Shown: positions 43,228-52,385, counted from the first letter of the stretch. The stretch: 64,000 nucleotides of DNA from Kribbella pratensis (GCF_004365355.1 NZ_SODP01000001.1:1247473-1311472), one strand, 5' to 3'. Translations and numbers: made by a program. The notes: generated by a model not told the origin, from the sequence alone.

Positions 43228-45285
43228 ATGCGGCCTGCTTCAGCTTCCACCGGATTCCCGTTCACCGCGGTGGTCGGCATGGAGGACCTCCAACTCGCGC
43301 TGATCCTGGCTGCGATCTCACCGGCGATCGGCGGCGTCCTGATCCGCGGCGAGAAGGGTACGGCGAAGTCGACCGCCGTCCGCGCGCTGACCGAGATCCT
43401 GCCGCCGGTGGACGTCGTACCTGGGTGTCGTTTCTCGTGTGACCCCGACCGGCCGGATGCGGATTGTCCAGATGGGCCGCATGCGGCTGAGGGAACCGTG
43501 CGCCCGGCTCGGTTGGTGGAGTTGCCGGTGGGGGCGACCGAGGATCGCGTGCTCGGCTCGCTGCACCTGGAAAAGGCCCTCGCGGAGGGCGTCACGGCGT
43601 ACGAGCCTGGTCTGCTGGCTGCCGCGCACCGGGGGTTGTTGTACGTCGATGAGGTCAACCTGCTGCATGACCATCTGGTCGACGTGTTGCTGGATGCTGC
43701 CGCGATGGGGCGTGCGACGGTCGAGCGAGACGGGGTGTCGATGACGCACCCGGCGCGGTTTGTGCTCGTCGGGACGATGAACCCGGAAGAGGGCGAACTG
43801 CGGCCGCAACTGCTCGACCGGTTCGGTCTGACGGTGGATGTGGTTGCCAGCCGGGATCCTGCTGTGCGAGTCGAGGTGATGCGGGCACGACTGGGCTATG
43901 AGGCGGATCCCGCCGGCTTCATCGCGCGGTACGACGGGCGGCAGCGGGAGCTTGCCGAGCGGATCGTGAAGGCGCGCGACCTGCTGATCGAGGTGATCCT
44001 GACCGACGCGGCGCTCCGGCAGATCGCGGAGATCTGCGCGTCGTTCGACGTCGACGGGATGCGCGCAGACCTGGTCACCGCGCGTACGGCGGTCGCCCAC
44101 GCGGCCTGGTCCGGCCGCACCGTCGTCGAGGTGGAGGACGTGCGAGCCGCAGCCAAACTCGCACTCCCACACCGCCGGCGCCGCAACCCCTTCGACGCCC
44201 CAGGCCTCGACGACCAACAACTCGAAGACGCAATCAACAACAGCACCCCGCCGGCCGACCCCGACGACGACCCGCCCGGTCCTGGCGGACCGGGCGGGTC
44301 GGGTGGGTCGGCCGGGCCCAGCGATGCGGACGCCGCAGGCGGTGCGGATGACGCTGGGCCGGCGGGCGAGCGGGCCGGCGCCGAGTCGCGCGACTCGGAG
44401 GAGCGGGACCAGGCGAATGCGTCGGCGGATGCCGACTCTGACGGGGCGGCGCCGGTTGGCGATGTTGTGGGGAGTTCGGCGCCGTACAAGGCTCGGTTGC
44501 TGAGTGTGCAGGGGGCGGGGGCTGGGGTTGCGGGGCGGCGGTCTCGGGCGATTACCGAGATGGGCCGGGTGGTGGGCGAGCGGGCTCGGATCGGGCGGGA
44601 GTCGGGGCGGCCTCATCTGCTCGCGACGCTTCGGTCCGCGGCGCCGCATCAGCAGGTTCGCGGGCGGAGCGGGCCGGGGCTGGCGGTCCGGCCGTCCGAC
44701 GTGCGCCTCGCCGTACGCGAAGGGCGCGAAGGGAACCTCGTGCTGTTCTGCGTCGACGCGTCCGGATCGATGGGGACGAAGAAGCGGATGGGCGAGGTGA
44801 AGACCGCGATCGTCTCGCTCCTGCTCGACGCGTACCAGCGGCGTGACACCGTCGGCCTCGTCACGTTCGCCGGCGCCGCCGCGACGGTCGCGCTCCCGCC
44901 GACGGGCAGCGTGGAGACCGCCGTACGACGACTTGAATCCCTTCCGACCGGTGGACGGACGCCGCTCGCCGAAGGGCTACTGCAAGCGGCTGAGGTACTG
45001 CGCATCGCCGCGATCCGGGACCCACGCCGCCGGCCGCTCCTCGTGCTCGTGACGGACGGCCGCGCGACCCACGGCGACAACGCGTTCGCCCGCGCGCGAC
45101 AGTCGGCCGGCTGGTTGGCCGAGCGCGGGATCGCCACCGTGGTCGTGGACTGCGAGCCGCACCGCGGCGTACGGCTCGGTCTGGCGGCGGAGCTCGCGGC
45201 CGACCTCGGCGCGGAGTACCTCGACCTCGGAGATGTTGCTGCTGGCAACCTTGTCCGGACGGTGACCGAGCGGAAGGTGGCCTGA
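43228..45285 (+). CDS. Cobaltochelatase AAA+/VWA subunit (ChlI-ChlD-type fusion)
   Basis: ATPase partner of CobN, 685 residues, in place of the CobS/CobT pair. The AAA+ domain has Walker A IRGEKGTAKSTAVRAL (about 38-53), LYVDEVNLLHDHLVD as Walker B and the sensor segment RFVLVGTMNPEEGEL. An acidic Gly/Pro/Ala-rich linker (about 340-420) follows, then a VWA domain with MIDAS motif DASGSMGTKKR near residue 510. It also resembles magnesium chelatase, but no chlorophyll genes exist here and the riboswitch and cob neighbours point to cobalt. It ends 1 base before cobO. Confidence 0.92.
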   Translation: MRPASASTGFPFTAVVGMEDLQLALILAAISPAIGGVLIRGEKGTAKSTAVRALTEILPPVDVVPGCRFSCDPDRPDADCPDGPHAAEGTVRPARLVELPVGATEDRVLGSLHLEKALAEGVTAYEPGLLAAAHRGLLYVDEVNLLHDHLVDVLLDAAAMGRATVERDGVSMTHPARFVLVGTMNPEEGELRPQLLDRFGLTVDVVASRDPAVRVEVMRARLGYEADPAGFIARYDGRQRELAERIVKARDLLIEVILTDAALRQIAEICASFDVDGMRADLVTARTAVAHAAWSGRTVVEVEDVRAAAKLALPHRRRRNPFDAPGLDDQQLEDAINNSTPPADPDDDPPGPGGPGGSGGSAGPSDADAAGGADDAGPAGERAGAESRDSEERDQANASADADSDGAAPVGDVVGSSAPYKARLLSVQGAGAGVAGRRSRAITEMGRVVGERARIGRESGRPHLLATLRSAAPHQQVRGRSGPGLAVRPSDVRLAVREGREGNLVLFCVDASGSMGTKKRMGEVKTAIVSLLLDAYQRRDTVGLVTFAGAAATVALPPTGSVETAVRRLESLPTGGRTPLAEGLLQAAEVLRIAAIRDPRRRPLLVLVTDGRATHGDNAFARARQSAGWLAERGIATVVVDCEPHRGVRLGLAAELAADLGAEYLDLGDVAAGNLVRTVTERKVA

Positions 45286-45286
45286 G

Positions 45287-45901
45287 ATGCCGAAGGGGCA
45301 GCCGGTCGCCGTACCGGAGGACGGCCTGACCACGCGCCAGCGCCGCAACCGTCCGCTGCTGATGGTGCACACCGGTGAGATGAAGGGGAAGTCGACCGCC
45401 GCGTTCGGGATGGCGTTGCGGGCGTGGAACCAGGGCTGGAACATCGGCGTGTTCCAGTTCGTCAAGAGCGCCAAGTGGAAGGTCGGAGAGGAAGGCGCGT
45501 TCAAGGCGCTCGGTCAGTTGCATGAGGCAACTGGTCAGGGCGGGCCGGTCGAGTGGCACAAGATGGGCGAGGGCTGGAGCTGGTCGCGCAAGGCCGGCAC
45601 CGAGGAGGACCACGCCGCCGACGCGCTCGAAGGCTGGCGCGAGATCCAGCGCCGGCTGGCCGCCGAGACGCATGACCTGTATGTCCTGGACGAGTTCACG
45701 TACCCGATGAAGTGGGGCTGGGTCGACGTGGACGAGGTCGTCGACACGCTCGTCAACCGGCCCGGTCACCAGTACGTCGTGATCACCGGCCGAGACGCCC
45801 ATCCCAAACTCCTCGACGCCGCTGACCTCGCCGCCGAGATGACCAAGCTGAAGCACCCGATGGACGCCGGCCAGAAGGGCCAGAAGGGCATCGAGTGGTA
45901 A
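45287..45901 (+). CDS. cobO: Cob(I)yrinic acid a,c-diamide adenosyltransferase
   Basis: Transfers the adenosyl group from ATP to reduced corrinoid, 204 residues. The P-loop variant VHTGEMKGKSTAAFGMALRA (about 25-44) is typical of the CobA/CobO family. The segments WNIGVFQFVKSAKWKVGE and LDEFTYPMKWGWVD are family-conserved. ATG 45287 follows the chelatase stop by 1 base and the stop overlaps cobB by 7 bases, so it is a tightly coupled operon gene. Confidence 0.96.
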   Translation: MPKGQPVAVPEDGLTTRQRRNRPLLMVHTGEMKGKSTAAFGMALRAWNQGWNIGVFQFVKSAKWKVGEEGAFKALGQLHEATGQGGPVEWHKMGEGWSWSRKAGTEEDHAADALEGWREIQRRLAAETHDLYVLDEFTYPMKWGWVDVDEVVDTLVNRPGHQYVVITGRDAHPKLLDAADLAAEMTKLKHPMDAGQKGQKGIEW

Positions 45902-47367
45902 GCCTGATCCCGCGCGTGGTGGTCGCGGCTCCGTCTTCCGGTGCGGGAAAGACGACGGTCGCGGTCGGGCTGATGGCGGCGTTGCGGCGGGCCGGGCATG
46001 TCGTTGCCGGGTTCAAGGTCGGTCCCGACTACATCGACCCCGGGTTCCACGCGGTCGCGACCGGACGGCCGGGGCGCAACCTCGACCCGATGCTGTCGGG
46101 GGAGGAGCGCGTCGAGCCGCTGTTCGCGCATGGGTCCGAGGGCGCGGACATTGCCGTGGTCGAGGGCGTGATGGGCCTGTACGACGGTGCGCTGGGTACG
46201 GAAGGGTTCTCGTCGACGGCCCATGTGGCGAAGTTGCTGAAGGCACCGGTCGTACTCGTGGTGGACGCGTCCGCCGCCGGCCGCAGCGTCGGCGCCGTCG
46301 TCCAAGGCTTCGTTGCCTTCGACACCGAAGTACGGATCGTCGGGGTCATCCTGAACAAGGTCGGCTCCGACCGGCACGAGACCGAGGTACGCGCCGGAAT
46401 CGCTCCGACCGGCATACCCGTCCTCGGCGTGCTCCGCCGCGACTCGCGCCTGACCGTCCCCAGCCGCCACCTGGGCCTCGTCCCCGCCGCAGAACAACGC
46501 GAACAAGCCGAACAAGCAGTGCTCGCCGCCGCCGAACTGGTCCGTCAGGGCGTCGACCTCCAAGCTTTCGTGACGGCAGCCCGAGCCGCGCCTCACCACG
46601 CCACCAACCCCTGGAACCCCACCACAGCATTCACCCCAGCCACCTCGGCAACCCCGGCAGCGCCGGCCACCGCGGACGGGCCTGCCGGGTCCGTCCCGCC
46701 CACCACGGTGGCGCCGGCCACCGTGGACAGGCCTGCCGGGTCCGTCCCACCCACGACCGTTCTGCGGCAGCGGCCGGTGATTGCTGTCGCGGGTGGTCCG
46801 GTCTTTTCCTTCCGCTACACGGAGACCACTGAGCTGCTCACGGCCGCGGGCGCCGACGTCGCGACCTTCGACCCGCTCACCGACACGTTGCCGGAGGCAA
46901 CTTCTGCCCTGTACCTCGGCGGAGGCTTCCCGGAGCTGCATGCGGAGGCGCTGTCCGCCAACACCAAACTCCGCGAACAGGTCGCCACGGAAGTAGCCGC
47001 CGGCCTCCCCGTCATCGCCGAGTGCGCCGGCCTCCTCTACCTCTGCCGCGAGCTCGACGGCCACCCGATGACGGGCGTACTGCCCGGCACCGGACGGATG
47101 ACCACCCGTCTCACCCTCGGCTATCGGACCGCGGTCGCCGCGACCAGCACCGACTTCTTCGACGAAGGGCGGCGTGTGCGCGGTCACGAGTTCCACCGCA
47201 CCACGGTCGACCTCGACGCCGACGTACACCCCGCCTGGCATCTCCCGGGCGGTGTCGAAGGCATCACGCTCCCGCACGTGCACGCGTCGTACCTGCACCT
47301 CCACTGGACCGCCACTCCCGACGTACCAGCGCGCCTGGTCGCCGCAGCCCGGGCATACCGGCGATGA
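45895..47367 (+). CDS. cobB: Hydrogenobyrinic/cobyrinic acid a,c-diamide synthase
   Basis: Glutamine-dependent amidation of corrin side chains a and c, 490 residues. The N-terminal ATP domain has VVAAPSSGAGKTTVAVGL, and VGPDYIDPGFHAVATGRPGRNLD is the CobB signature. The C-terminal glutamine amidotransferase domain has the nucleophile in AECAGLLYLC and a His in RRVRGHEFH. The two are joined by an unusual Pro/Thr/Ala-rich linker (about 240-295) partly made by a 51-bp duplication. GTG 45895 overlaps cobO; the stop overlaps the next gene (ATGA). Confidence 0.95.
   Translation: MVSLIPRVVVAAPSSGAGKTTVAVGLMAALRRAGHVVAGFKVGPDYIDPGFHAVATGRPGRNLDPMLSGEERVEPLFAHGSEGADIAVVEGVMGLYDGALGTEGFSSTAHVAKLLKAPVVLVVDASAAGRSVGAVVQGFVAFDTEVRIVGVILNKVGSDRHETEVRAGIAPTGIPVLGVLRRDSRLTVPSRHLGLVPAAEQREQAEQAVLAAAELVRQGVDLQAFVTAARAAPHHATNPWNPTTAFTPATSATPAAPATADGPAGSVPPTTVAPATVDRPAGSVPPTTVLRQRPVIAVAGGPVFSFRYTETTELLTAAGADVATFDPLTDTLPEATSALYLGGGFPELHAEALSANTKLREQVATEVAAGLPVIAECAGLLYLCRELDGHPMTGVLPGTGRMTTRLTLGYRTAVAATSTDFFDEGRRVRGHEFHRTTVDLDADVHPAWHLPGGVEGITLPHVHASYLHLHWTATPDVPARLVAAARAYRR
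46660..46761 (+). repeat. 51-bp tandem duplication in the cobB linker
   Basis: Two 51-base units at 46660-46710 and 46711-46761 differ at only a few positions. Each encodes 17 residues of the type APAT-D-PAGSVPPTTV. The duplication is in frame and lengthens the flexible linker between the two enzyme domains. Confidence 0.9.
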
Positions 47368-48716
47368 ACCTCGTCGTAGGAGTCGGCCTCCGCGCAAACA
47401 CGCCGTACGCCGAACTCCGCGCCCTGGTGGACAGTGCCCTGGAGGAAGCCGGTCCCGGCGCGGTGCAACTGATCGTCACGGTCACCGACAAAGAAGCCCA
47501 GCTGCACCGTCTGGCCGACGACCTGAAGGCCGAGCTCCGAGCGATCCCGCCCAGCGAGCTGGCCGAGCAGCCGGCGCCCAACCCGAGCCGGTACGTCGAG
47601 CACGTGGCAGGTACGCCGAGCGTCGCGGAGGCAGCCGTACTCGCCGCCGGCGCCGAGCTCGTCGTCCCCAAACGCCGCTCCGCCAACGCGACCGCAGCCG
47701 TCGGCCGCCTCCCCGCACCCGGCTACCAACCGGCGGACCGCGACGTCGTGAACCGCGTGATCGCCGAGCGCCGCGACGTACGACGAGGTTTCCTGAACCT
47801 CCCGATCGACGGCGAGCTGCTCACCAGAGTGCTGGAATCGGCGCACCGAGCGCCGAGTGTCGGACTGAGCCAGCCATGGGACTTCCTGGTGATCCGCGAC
47901 CTCGCGACCCGGCGGAAGGTGCACGATCTCGCCACCGCTCAGCGCGACGCGTTCGCCGCCTCTCTGCCGGAGGACCGGCGAGCGAGGTTCGACGGGCTGA
48001 AGATCGAGGCCATCCTCGACACGCCGGTGAACATCGCGGTGACCTGCGACCCCGGTCGGGGCGGACGGCACGTCCTCGGGCGGCACGCGGATCCGCGGAC
48101 GACCTGGTTCTCCGCCGCGATCGCGATCCAGAACCTCTGGCTGGCCGCCCGCGCCGAAGGACTCGGCGTGGGCTGGGTCTCGTTCTTCGAACCGGCCGAC
48201 GTCGCCAACGTCCTCGATCTGCCCGCGCACATCGAGCTTGTCGGTTATCTCTGTGTCGGGTACGTCGAGGAGTTCGCCGCCGCGCCGGAGCTGGTGCGCT
48301 CGGGATGGGCCAAGCGCCGGCCGCTCGAGTGGGCGATCCACCACGAGGAATGGGGCCGCCGCGACGCGTCGATCGTCGACGATGCGATCTACGCCGGGCA
48401 GAACGCAGTACCGGCGACCGGTCAGCGCGTACGGGTGATCGTCGGCGGTGACACCGCAGATCTGCATGAGGCAGATGCACTGGTCGTTGACCTCGGTCCG
48501 GAGAGACCGCAGGCCGACTTCGGCGTGTTGTGGAGGCCCGCGCGGACGCCGGCCGAGGCCGTCGAGTTCGGTGTCGAGATCGCTCGCGACCTGGCACTCC
48601 AGCGCGTCGGCCACCTCGTCGTACAGCTCGAAGAATCCTCGGAGCGTGCCGAGGCATTGGCTCGCGGTCTGAAGGTCGGTGCGTCGGCCTGCGGTCTGAC
48701 ACACTCCTCCGCATGA
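47364..48716 (+). CDS. bluB: CobE (CbiG-C) - BluB fusion with unknown C-terminal domain
   Basis: Three-part protein of 450 residues. Residues 1-115 match the CobE/CbiG C-terminal fold (VVGVGLRANTPYAELRALVD, AAGAELVVPKRRS). Residues about 125-345 are BluB, the FMN-using 5,6-dimethylbenzimidazole synthase: ERRDVRRGFLNLPID, SAHRAPSVGLSQPWDF, ARAEGLGVGWVSFF and RPLEWAIHHEEWG. The last ~100 residues (VRVIVGGDTADLHEADALVV onward) are not recognised. ATG 47364 overlaps the cobB stop. It could combine an early corrin-ring step with lower-ligand synthesis; separate activities are inferred from the domains. Confidence 0.87.
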   Translation: MNLVVGVGLRANTPYAELRALVDSALEEAGPGAVQLIVTVTDKEAQLHRLADDLKAELRAIPPSELAEQPAPNPSRYVEHVAGTPSVAEAAVLAAGAELVVPKRRSANATAAVGRLPAPGYQPADRDVVNRVIAERRDVRRGFLNLPIDGELLTRVLESAHRAPSVGLSQPWDFLVIRDLATRRKVHDLATAQRDAFAASLPEDRRARFDGLKIEAILDTPVNIAVTCDPGRGGRHVLGRHADPRTTWFSAAIAIQNLWLAARAEGLGVGWVSFFEPADVANVLDLPAHIELVGYLCVGYVEEFAAAPELVRSGWAKRRPLEWAIHHEEWGRRDASIVDDAIYAGQNAVPATGQRVRVIVGGDTADLHEADALVVDLGPERPQADFGVLWRPARTPAEAVEFGVEIARDLALQRVGHLVVQLEESSERAEALARGLKVGASACGLTHSSA

Positions 48717-49315
48717 CAGCTGACTCGCCCATGTACGTGCCCGCGTTCTCGATGAAACAACGCGGGACACTGATGGCGAACAAGTACGAGTTGATCGCCA
48801 CCAATCCGGACGGGAGTGACGGGGCGCTGCTCGCGTTCGCGCAGCAGAAGCGGATGGCGTTCAAGGAACAGGTCACGTTCTACACCGACGACACCAAGAC
48901 CCAGCCGGTGTTCTCGTTCAAGGCGCGCAAGACGATCGACCTGGGTTCCGGGTACGACGTGTTCGACGCGAACGGGCAGACCATCGGCTGGTTCAAGAAG
49001 GAGTTCGGCAAGAGCCTGCTCCGGTCGAGCTGGCAGCTCAGTGGGCCCGGCGTCGACGCGCACGGCACCGAGCGGAACCCGACCATCGCGATCCTCCGGC
49101 GGGTCTGGGACTTCGTCCCGTTCGTGGGCGATCTCCCGCTGCCGTTCATCTTCCATTTCGACTTCACCGAGGCCGGCTCCGGCCGGCCTGTGCTGTCGGT
49201 GGAGCGCAGGATGACGGTCCGGGACCGCTACCGGATCACCGTCCAGGACCAGCGCCTCGACTTCCGCGTCGCGGCCGCGATGACCGTGGCGCTCGACGCC
49301 CTGCAGTCACGCTGA
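48713..49315 (+). CDS. LURP-one-related / scramblase-like beta-barrel protein
   Basis: Unknown role, 200 residues, with the Tubby C-terminal-like fold suggested by alternating strands such as KTIDLGSGYDVFDANGQTIG and FKKEFGKSLLRSSWQLSG. A hydrophobic FVPFVGDLPLPFIFHFDF stretch lies near residues 138-155. LURP-one proteins are poorly understood and may touch membranes or lipids. ATG 48713 overlaps the CobE-BluB stop (ATGA); ATG 48731 is an alternative. A strong terminator follows, making it the last gene of the cobalamin operon by position. Confidence 0.7.
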   Translation: MTADSPMYVPAFSMKQRGTLMANKYELIATNPDGSDGALLAFAQQKRMAFKEQVTFYTDDTKTQPVFSFKARKTIDLGSGYDVFDANGQTIGWFKKEFGKSLLRSSWQLSGPGVDAHGTERNPTIAILRRVWDFVPFVGDLPLPFIFHFDFTEAGSGRPVLSVERRMTVRDRYRITVQDQRLDFRVAAAMTVALDALQSR

Positions 49316-49346
49316 GTCTTGGCTGAGTGTTTGGCGAGCCCTGGCT

Positions 49347-49382
49347 GAGTCCGGCGTACGACCACGGTCGTACGCCGGACTC
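49347..49382 (+). terminator. Strong terminator after the cobalamin operon
   Basis: GAGTCCGGCGTACGAC (49347-49362) pairs perfectly over 16 bases with GTCGTACGCCGGACTC (49367-49382), with a CACG loop, followed by ACTCTTTC. Confidence 0.9.
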
Positions 49383-49448
49383 ACTCTTTCGGGTGAACCT
49401 ACCCTGAGGGCACTTGGTTCCGTCCCCGTGCGGTGCGAGGCTGTACAC

Positions 49449-50576
49449 ATGGGTGTAGCGCAGCGCAGTCGACGGTGGTTGGTTCCGGTGGCGACGGTCG
49501 CAGTGGTGGCAGGTGTGGGGACACTCGGGCCAGTGGTCGCGGATGCGTCGCCGAAGCTGCCGAGCATCACCGCGCAGGATCTGCTGGCCAAGGTGCAGAC
49601 CGCGAAGGTGGACGGCCTGAGCGGCACCGTCCGCTCGGAGGCGGACCTCGGCCTGCCCGCGATCCCCGGCATGGCGCCCGGCAGCCGGGAGCTCACCGAC
49701 CTGCTGAGCGGGCAGCACACCGCGCGGGTCGCGTTCGCCAGCCCGGACAAGGCCCGGGTCTCGCTGATCGACAATCAGGCCGAGCAGCTCTGGACCACCG
49801 ACGGCACGTCGGCGTGGGCGTACGACTCGTCCAAGCGTGAGGCCACGAAGCTGACCCTGCCGGCGCACAAGACGGCCAAGCCCGAAAAGGCGTTGCCGAA
49901 GGCCTACGACCCGCAGGCGGTCGCCAAGCAGTTCCTCGACGCGATCGACCCGACCACCAAGGTCCAGGTCAGCGGCACCGAGAAGGTCGCCGGCCGCGAC
50001 GCCTACAAGCTGCGCCTGGTGCCGAAGACCGACAAGACCACCGTCGGTTCGGTCACCCTCGCGATCGACTCCAAGACCTGGGTCCCGCTGGACGTGACCG
50101 TGATGCCGCGGACCGGCAACGACCCGGCGGTCGAGCTGGGCTTCACCTCGGTGTCCTTCGACGTACCGGCGGCGAGCTCCTTCACCTTCACCCCGCCGAA
50201 GGGCGTGAAGGTCACCGACCAGAAGGTGCCGGCCGCCCGCGAGCACCCGGAGAGCGCGCCGCCGAACCGGGGCAAGCCGGTCAAGCCGGGCAAGCCCGGT
50301 GCGGAGCGGCCGGACAAGCCGACCGTTATCGGCACCGGCTGGGACAGCGTCGCGATGATCCGCGGAGCCAACGCCGCCGGCCTGGCGTCGAACCCGGCGG
50401 CCGGTCCGCTCGCCCAACTGCTGGCGAAGGCTCCAACCGTGCAGGGCTCGTGGGGTAGGGGCAAGGTGCTGACCACCAAGATGGTGAGCGCACTGATCAC
50501 CGACGACGGCCGGGTCTTCGTCGGCCTGGTCACCCTGGACACCCTGCAGGCCGCCGCAGCGAAGGCACCTCGCTGA
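49449..50576 (+). CDS. Secreted LolA-like (DUF2092-type) protein
   Basis: Probable exported lipid- or ligand-binding protein, 375 residues. It has an Arg-rich start, a hydrophobic signal segment (WLVPVATVAVVAGVGTLGPV) and Ala-Asp-Ala at the likely cleavage site near residue 33. The body has repeated LolA-like strands: ARVAFASPDKARVSLIDN, GREAYKL-like GRDAYKLRLVPK and VTLAIDSKTWVPLDVTV. A Pro/Lys-rich spacer (about 265-295) leads to a final domain. ATG 49449 is chosen over the GTG at 49428 since the signal peptide starts soon after. It ends 2 bases before the ABC ATPase gene and may assist that transporter. Confidence 0.8.
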   Translation: MGVAQRSRRWLVPVATVAVVAGVGTLGPVVADASPKLPSITAQDLLAKVQTAKVDGLSGTVRSEADLGLPAIPGMAPGSRELTDLLSGQHTARVAFASPDKARVSLIDNQAEQLWTTDGTSAWAYDSSKREATKLTLPAHKTAKPEKALPKAYDPQAVAKQFLDAIDPTTKVQVSGTEKVAGRDAYKLRLVPKTDKTTVGSVTLAIDSKTWVPLDVTVMPRTGNDPAVELGFTSVSFDVPAASSFTFTPPKGVKVTDQKVPAAREHPESAPPNRGKPVKPGKPGAERPDKPTVIGTGWDSVAMIRGANAAGLASNPAAGPLAQLLAKAPTVQGSWGRGKVLTTKMVSALITDDGRVFVGLVTLDTLQAAAAKAPR

Positions 50577-50578
50577 CT

Positions 50579-51511
50579 GTGAGCGCGCCGGTCGTCACCC
50601 GCGGGCTGACCAAACGGTTCCACGGCGGGCAGGTGGCGGTGGACGCGGTCGACCTCGAGGTGCCGGCCGGCAGCGTGTACGGCTTCCTCGGCCCGAACGG
50701 GTCGGGGAAGACGACGACGATCCGGATGCTGCTCGGCCTGATCGCACCGACGTCCGGTGAGGTCGAACTGCTCGGCGAACCGATGCCGAAGGCACACCTG
50801 CGAGTCCTCCCAAGGGTCGGCGCGCTGGTCGAAGGACCGGCGTTCTACCCGTTCTGGACCGGCCAGGCGAACCTGCTGCGCTTCGACGCCGCCGACCGCA
50901 CCGCCGATCCGAAGACCCGCAAGGCCCGTGCCGGCGAGGCGCTGGAGCGCGTCGGTCTCTCCAACGCGGCCGGCAAGAAGGTCCGCGCGTACTCGCTGGG
51001 TATGCGCCAGCGGCTCGCGATCGCGGTCGCTCTCATGCAACGGCGCGAGCTGCTCGTGCTGGACGAGCCGACCAACGGTCTCGACCCGCAGGGCACCCGC
51101 GAGGTGCGCCACCTCATCCGCGACCTGGCCGGTGACGGCACGACGGTCTTCACGTCGACCCACCTGCTCGCCGAGGTCGGGCAGGTCTGCACGCACGCCG
51201 CGATCATGAACCGCGGCAAGCTGCTCAGGCAGTCCACGGTGGCGGATCTCCGCGCCGAGCTCCGCCCCCGCCTGGTCGTCCGTACGCCGGACCTCGGCGC
51301 GGCGGCCGAAACGCTGCAAGGTCTGGGCGTGACCGAGCTGAAGACCACCGAGGAGACCGTCGAGGGCGATCCCGGCGAGCTGCCGATCGAGAAGTTCGCG
51401 GCTGCGCTGGTCGCGGCCGACGTACGCATCCACGGCTTCGGGCTGGAACGCCCGAGCCTGGAGGACACCTTCGTCGCGCTGACCGGGGAGGGCTTCGATG
51501 TCGCCGAGTGA
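50579..51511 (+). CDS. ABC exporter ATP-binding protein
   Basis: Cytoplasmic ATPase of a CcmA/DrrA-like exporter, 310 residues. Walker A GFLGPNGSGKTTTIRMLLGL, signature YSLGMRQRLAIAVAL and Walker B LLVLDEPTNGLDPQG are all intact. The C-terminal ~90 residues are the DUF4162-like extension of drug and antibiotic-peptide exporters. It follows the LolA-like gene closely and overlaps the permease gene by 14 bases. Substrate unknown. Confidence 0.95.
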   Translation: MSAPVVTRGLTKRFHGGQVAVDAVDLEVPAGSVYGFLGPNGSGKTTTIRMLLGLIAPTSGEVELLGEPMPKAHLRVLPRVGALVEGPAFYPFWTGQANLLRFDAADRTADPKTRKARAGEALERVGLSNAAGKKVRAYSLGMRQRLAIAVALMQRRELLVLDEPTNGLDPQGTREVRHLIRDLAGDGTTVFTSTHLLAEVGQVCTHAAIMNRGKLLRQSTVADLRAELRPRLVVRTPDLGAAAETLQGLGVTELKTTEETVEGDPGELPIEKFAAALVAADVRIHGFGLERPSLEDTFVALTGEGFDVAE

Positions 51512-52385
51512 AGCACCCGCGGAGGCCACAGAGGTCACGGAGGTCACAAGGGTCACAGCCACCAGGCCGAGTGCCGGGCGGCACACCGTGGCGTTGTTCA
51601 TCTCCGAGCTCAGGCTGGTGTTCGGCCGCGCCCGGACGCAGGTGGGTCTCGGGGTGCTGGCCGCCGTCCCGCTGCTGATCGGGATCGCGATCAAGCTCTC
51701 CGGCAACAGCGGGGGTGCCGAGGGATTCATCGGCCAGGTCGCCGGCAACGGCCTGTTCCTGATCGTGGCCAGCCTCGGCCTGTCGCTGCCGTTCTTCCTG
51801 CCGACCGCGGTCACCGTCATCTCGGGGGAGTCGCTGGCCGGCGAGGCCAGCCTCGGCACGCTGCGCAACCTGCTGACCGCACCGGCCGGCCGGTCCCGGC
51901 TGCTCGCGGCGAAGATGGTCGCGCTCACGGTCTTCTGCCTGGTCGCGACGATGACGATCTGGGTCTCGGGGCTGATCGTCGGCTTCATCCTGTTCCCGGT
52001 CGGCGACGTACTCCTGCTCTCCGGCTCGACCGTCTCCCTCGGCGAGGGGCTGCTCCGGGCACTCGTGATCGCGTTGGTGATCTCGCTGTCGCTGCTCGGG
52101 CTGGCCGCGATCGGTCTTTTCGTCTCGTCGCTGACATCAACCCCGCTGGCGGCGATGGCGGCCACGTTCGGCACGTTCATCGTGCTCGGCATCATGACCG
52201 CGATCCCGCAACTGCACGCGATCCACCCGTGGTTGCTGATGTATCGCTGGCAGTCGTTCGCCGACGTGCTCCGCGACCCGCCGTACTGGCACGAGATCGG
52301 CCGCAACCTGCTCCTCCAGGCCGGGTACGTCGCCGTGTTCTACACCGCCGCCTGGGCTCGCATTACGAGCCGCGACATAACCTAG
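51498..52385 (+). CDS. ABC exporter permease
   Basis: Membrane half of the exporter, 295 residues with about six hydrophobic segments, ABC-2 type. The N-terminal Glu/Val/Thr run (ATEVTEVTRVTAT) comes from a 9-bp GAGGTCAC-like tandem repeat. Helix 1 starts around residue 45 (VGLGVLAAVPLLIGIAIKL), and LAGEASLGTLRNLLTAPAGR is the typical coupling segment. It overlaps the ATPase gene by 14 bases and ends 5 bases before the RlmA-like gene. Confidence 0.92.
   Translation: MSPSEAPAEATEVTEVTRVTATRPSAGRHTVALFISELRLVFGRARTQVGLGVLAAVPLLIGIAIKLSGNSGGAEGFIGQVAGNGLFLIVASLGLSLPFFLPTAVTVISGESLAGEASLGTLRNLLTAPAGRSRLLAAKMVALTVFCLVATMTIWVSGLIVGFILFPVGDVLLLSGSTVSLGEGLLRALVIALVISLSLLGLAAIGLFVSSLTSTPLAAMAATFGTFIVLGIMTAIPQLHAIHPWLLMYRWQSFADVLRDPPYWHEIGRNLLLQAGYVAVFYTAAWARITSRDIT

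Noticed and set aside
43228..45285. Magnesium chelatase for chlorophyll synthesis
   Set aside because: No chlorophyll genes are present; the B12 riboswitch and cobO/cobB neighbours indicate cobalt insertion.
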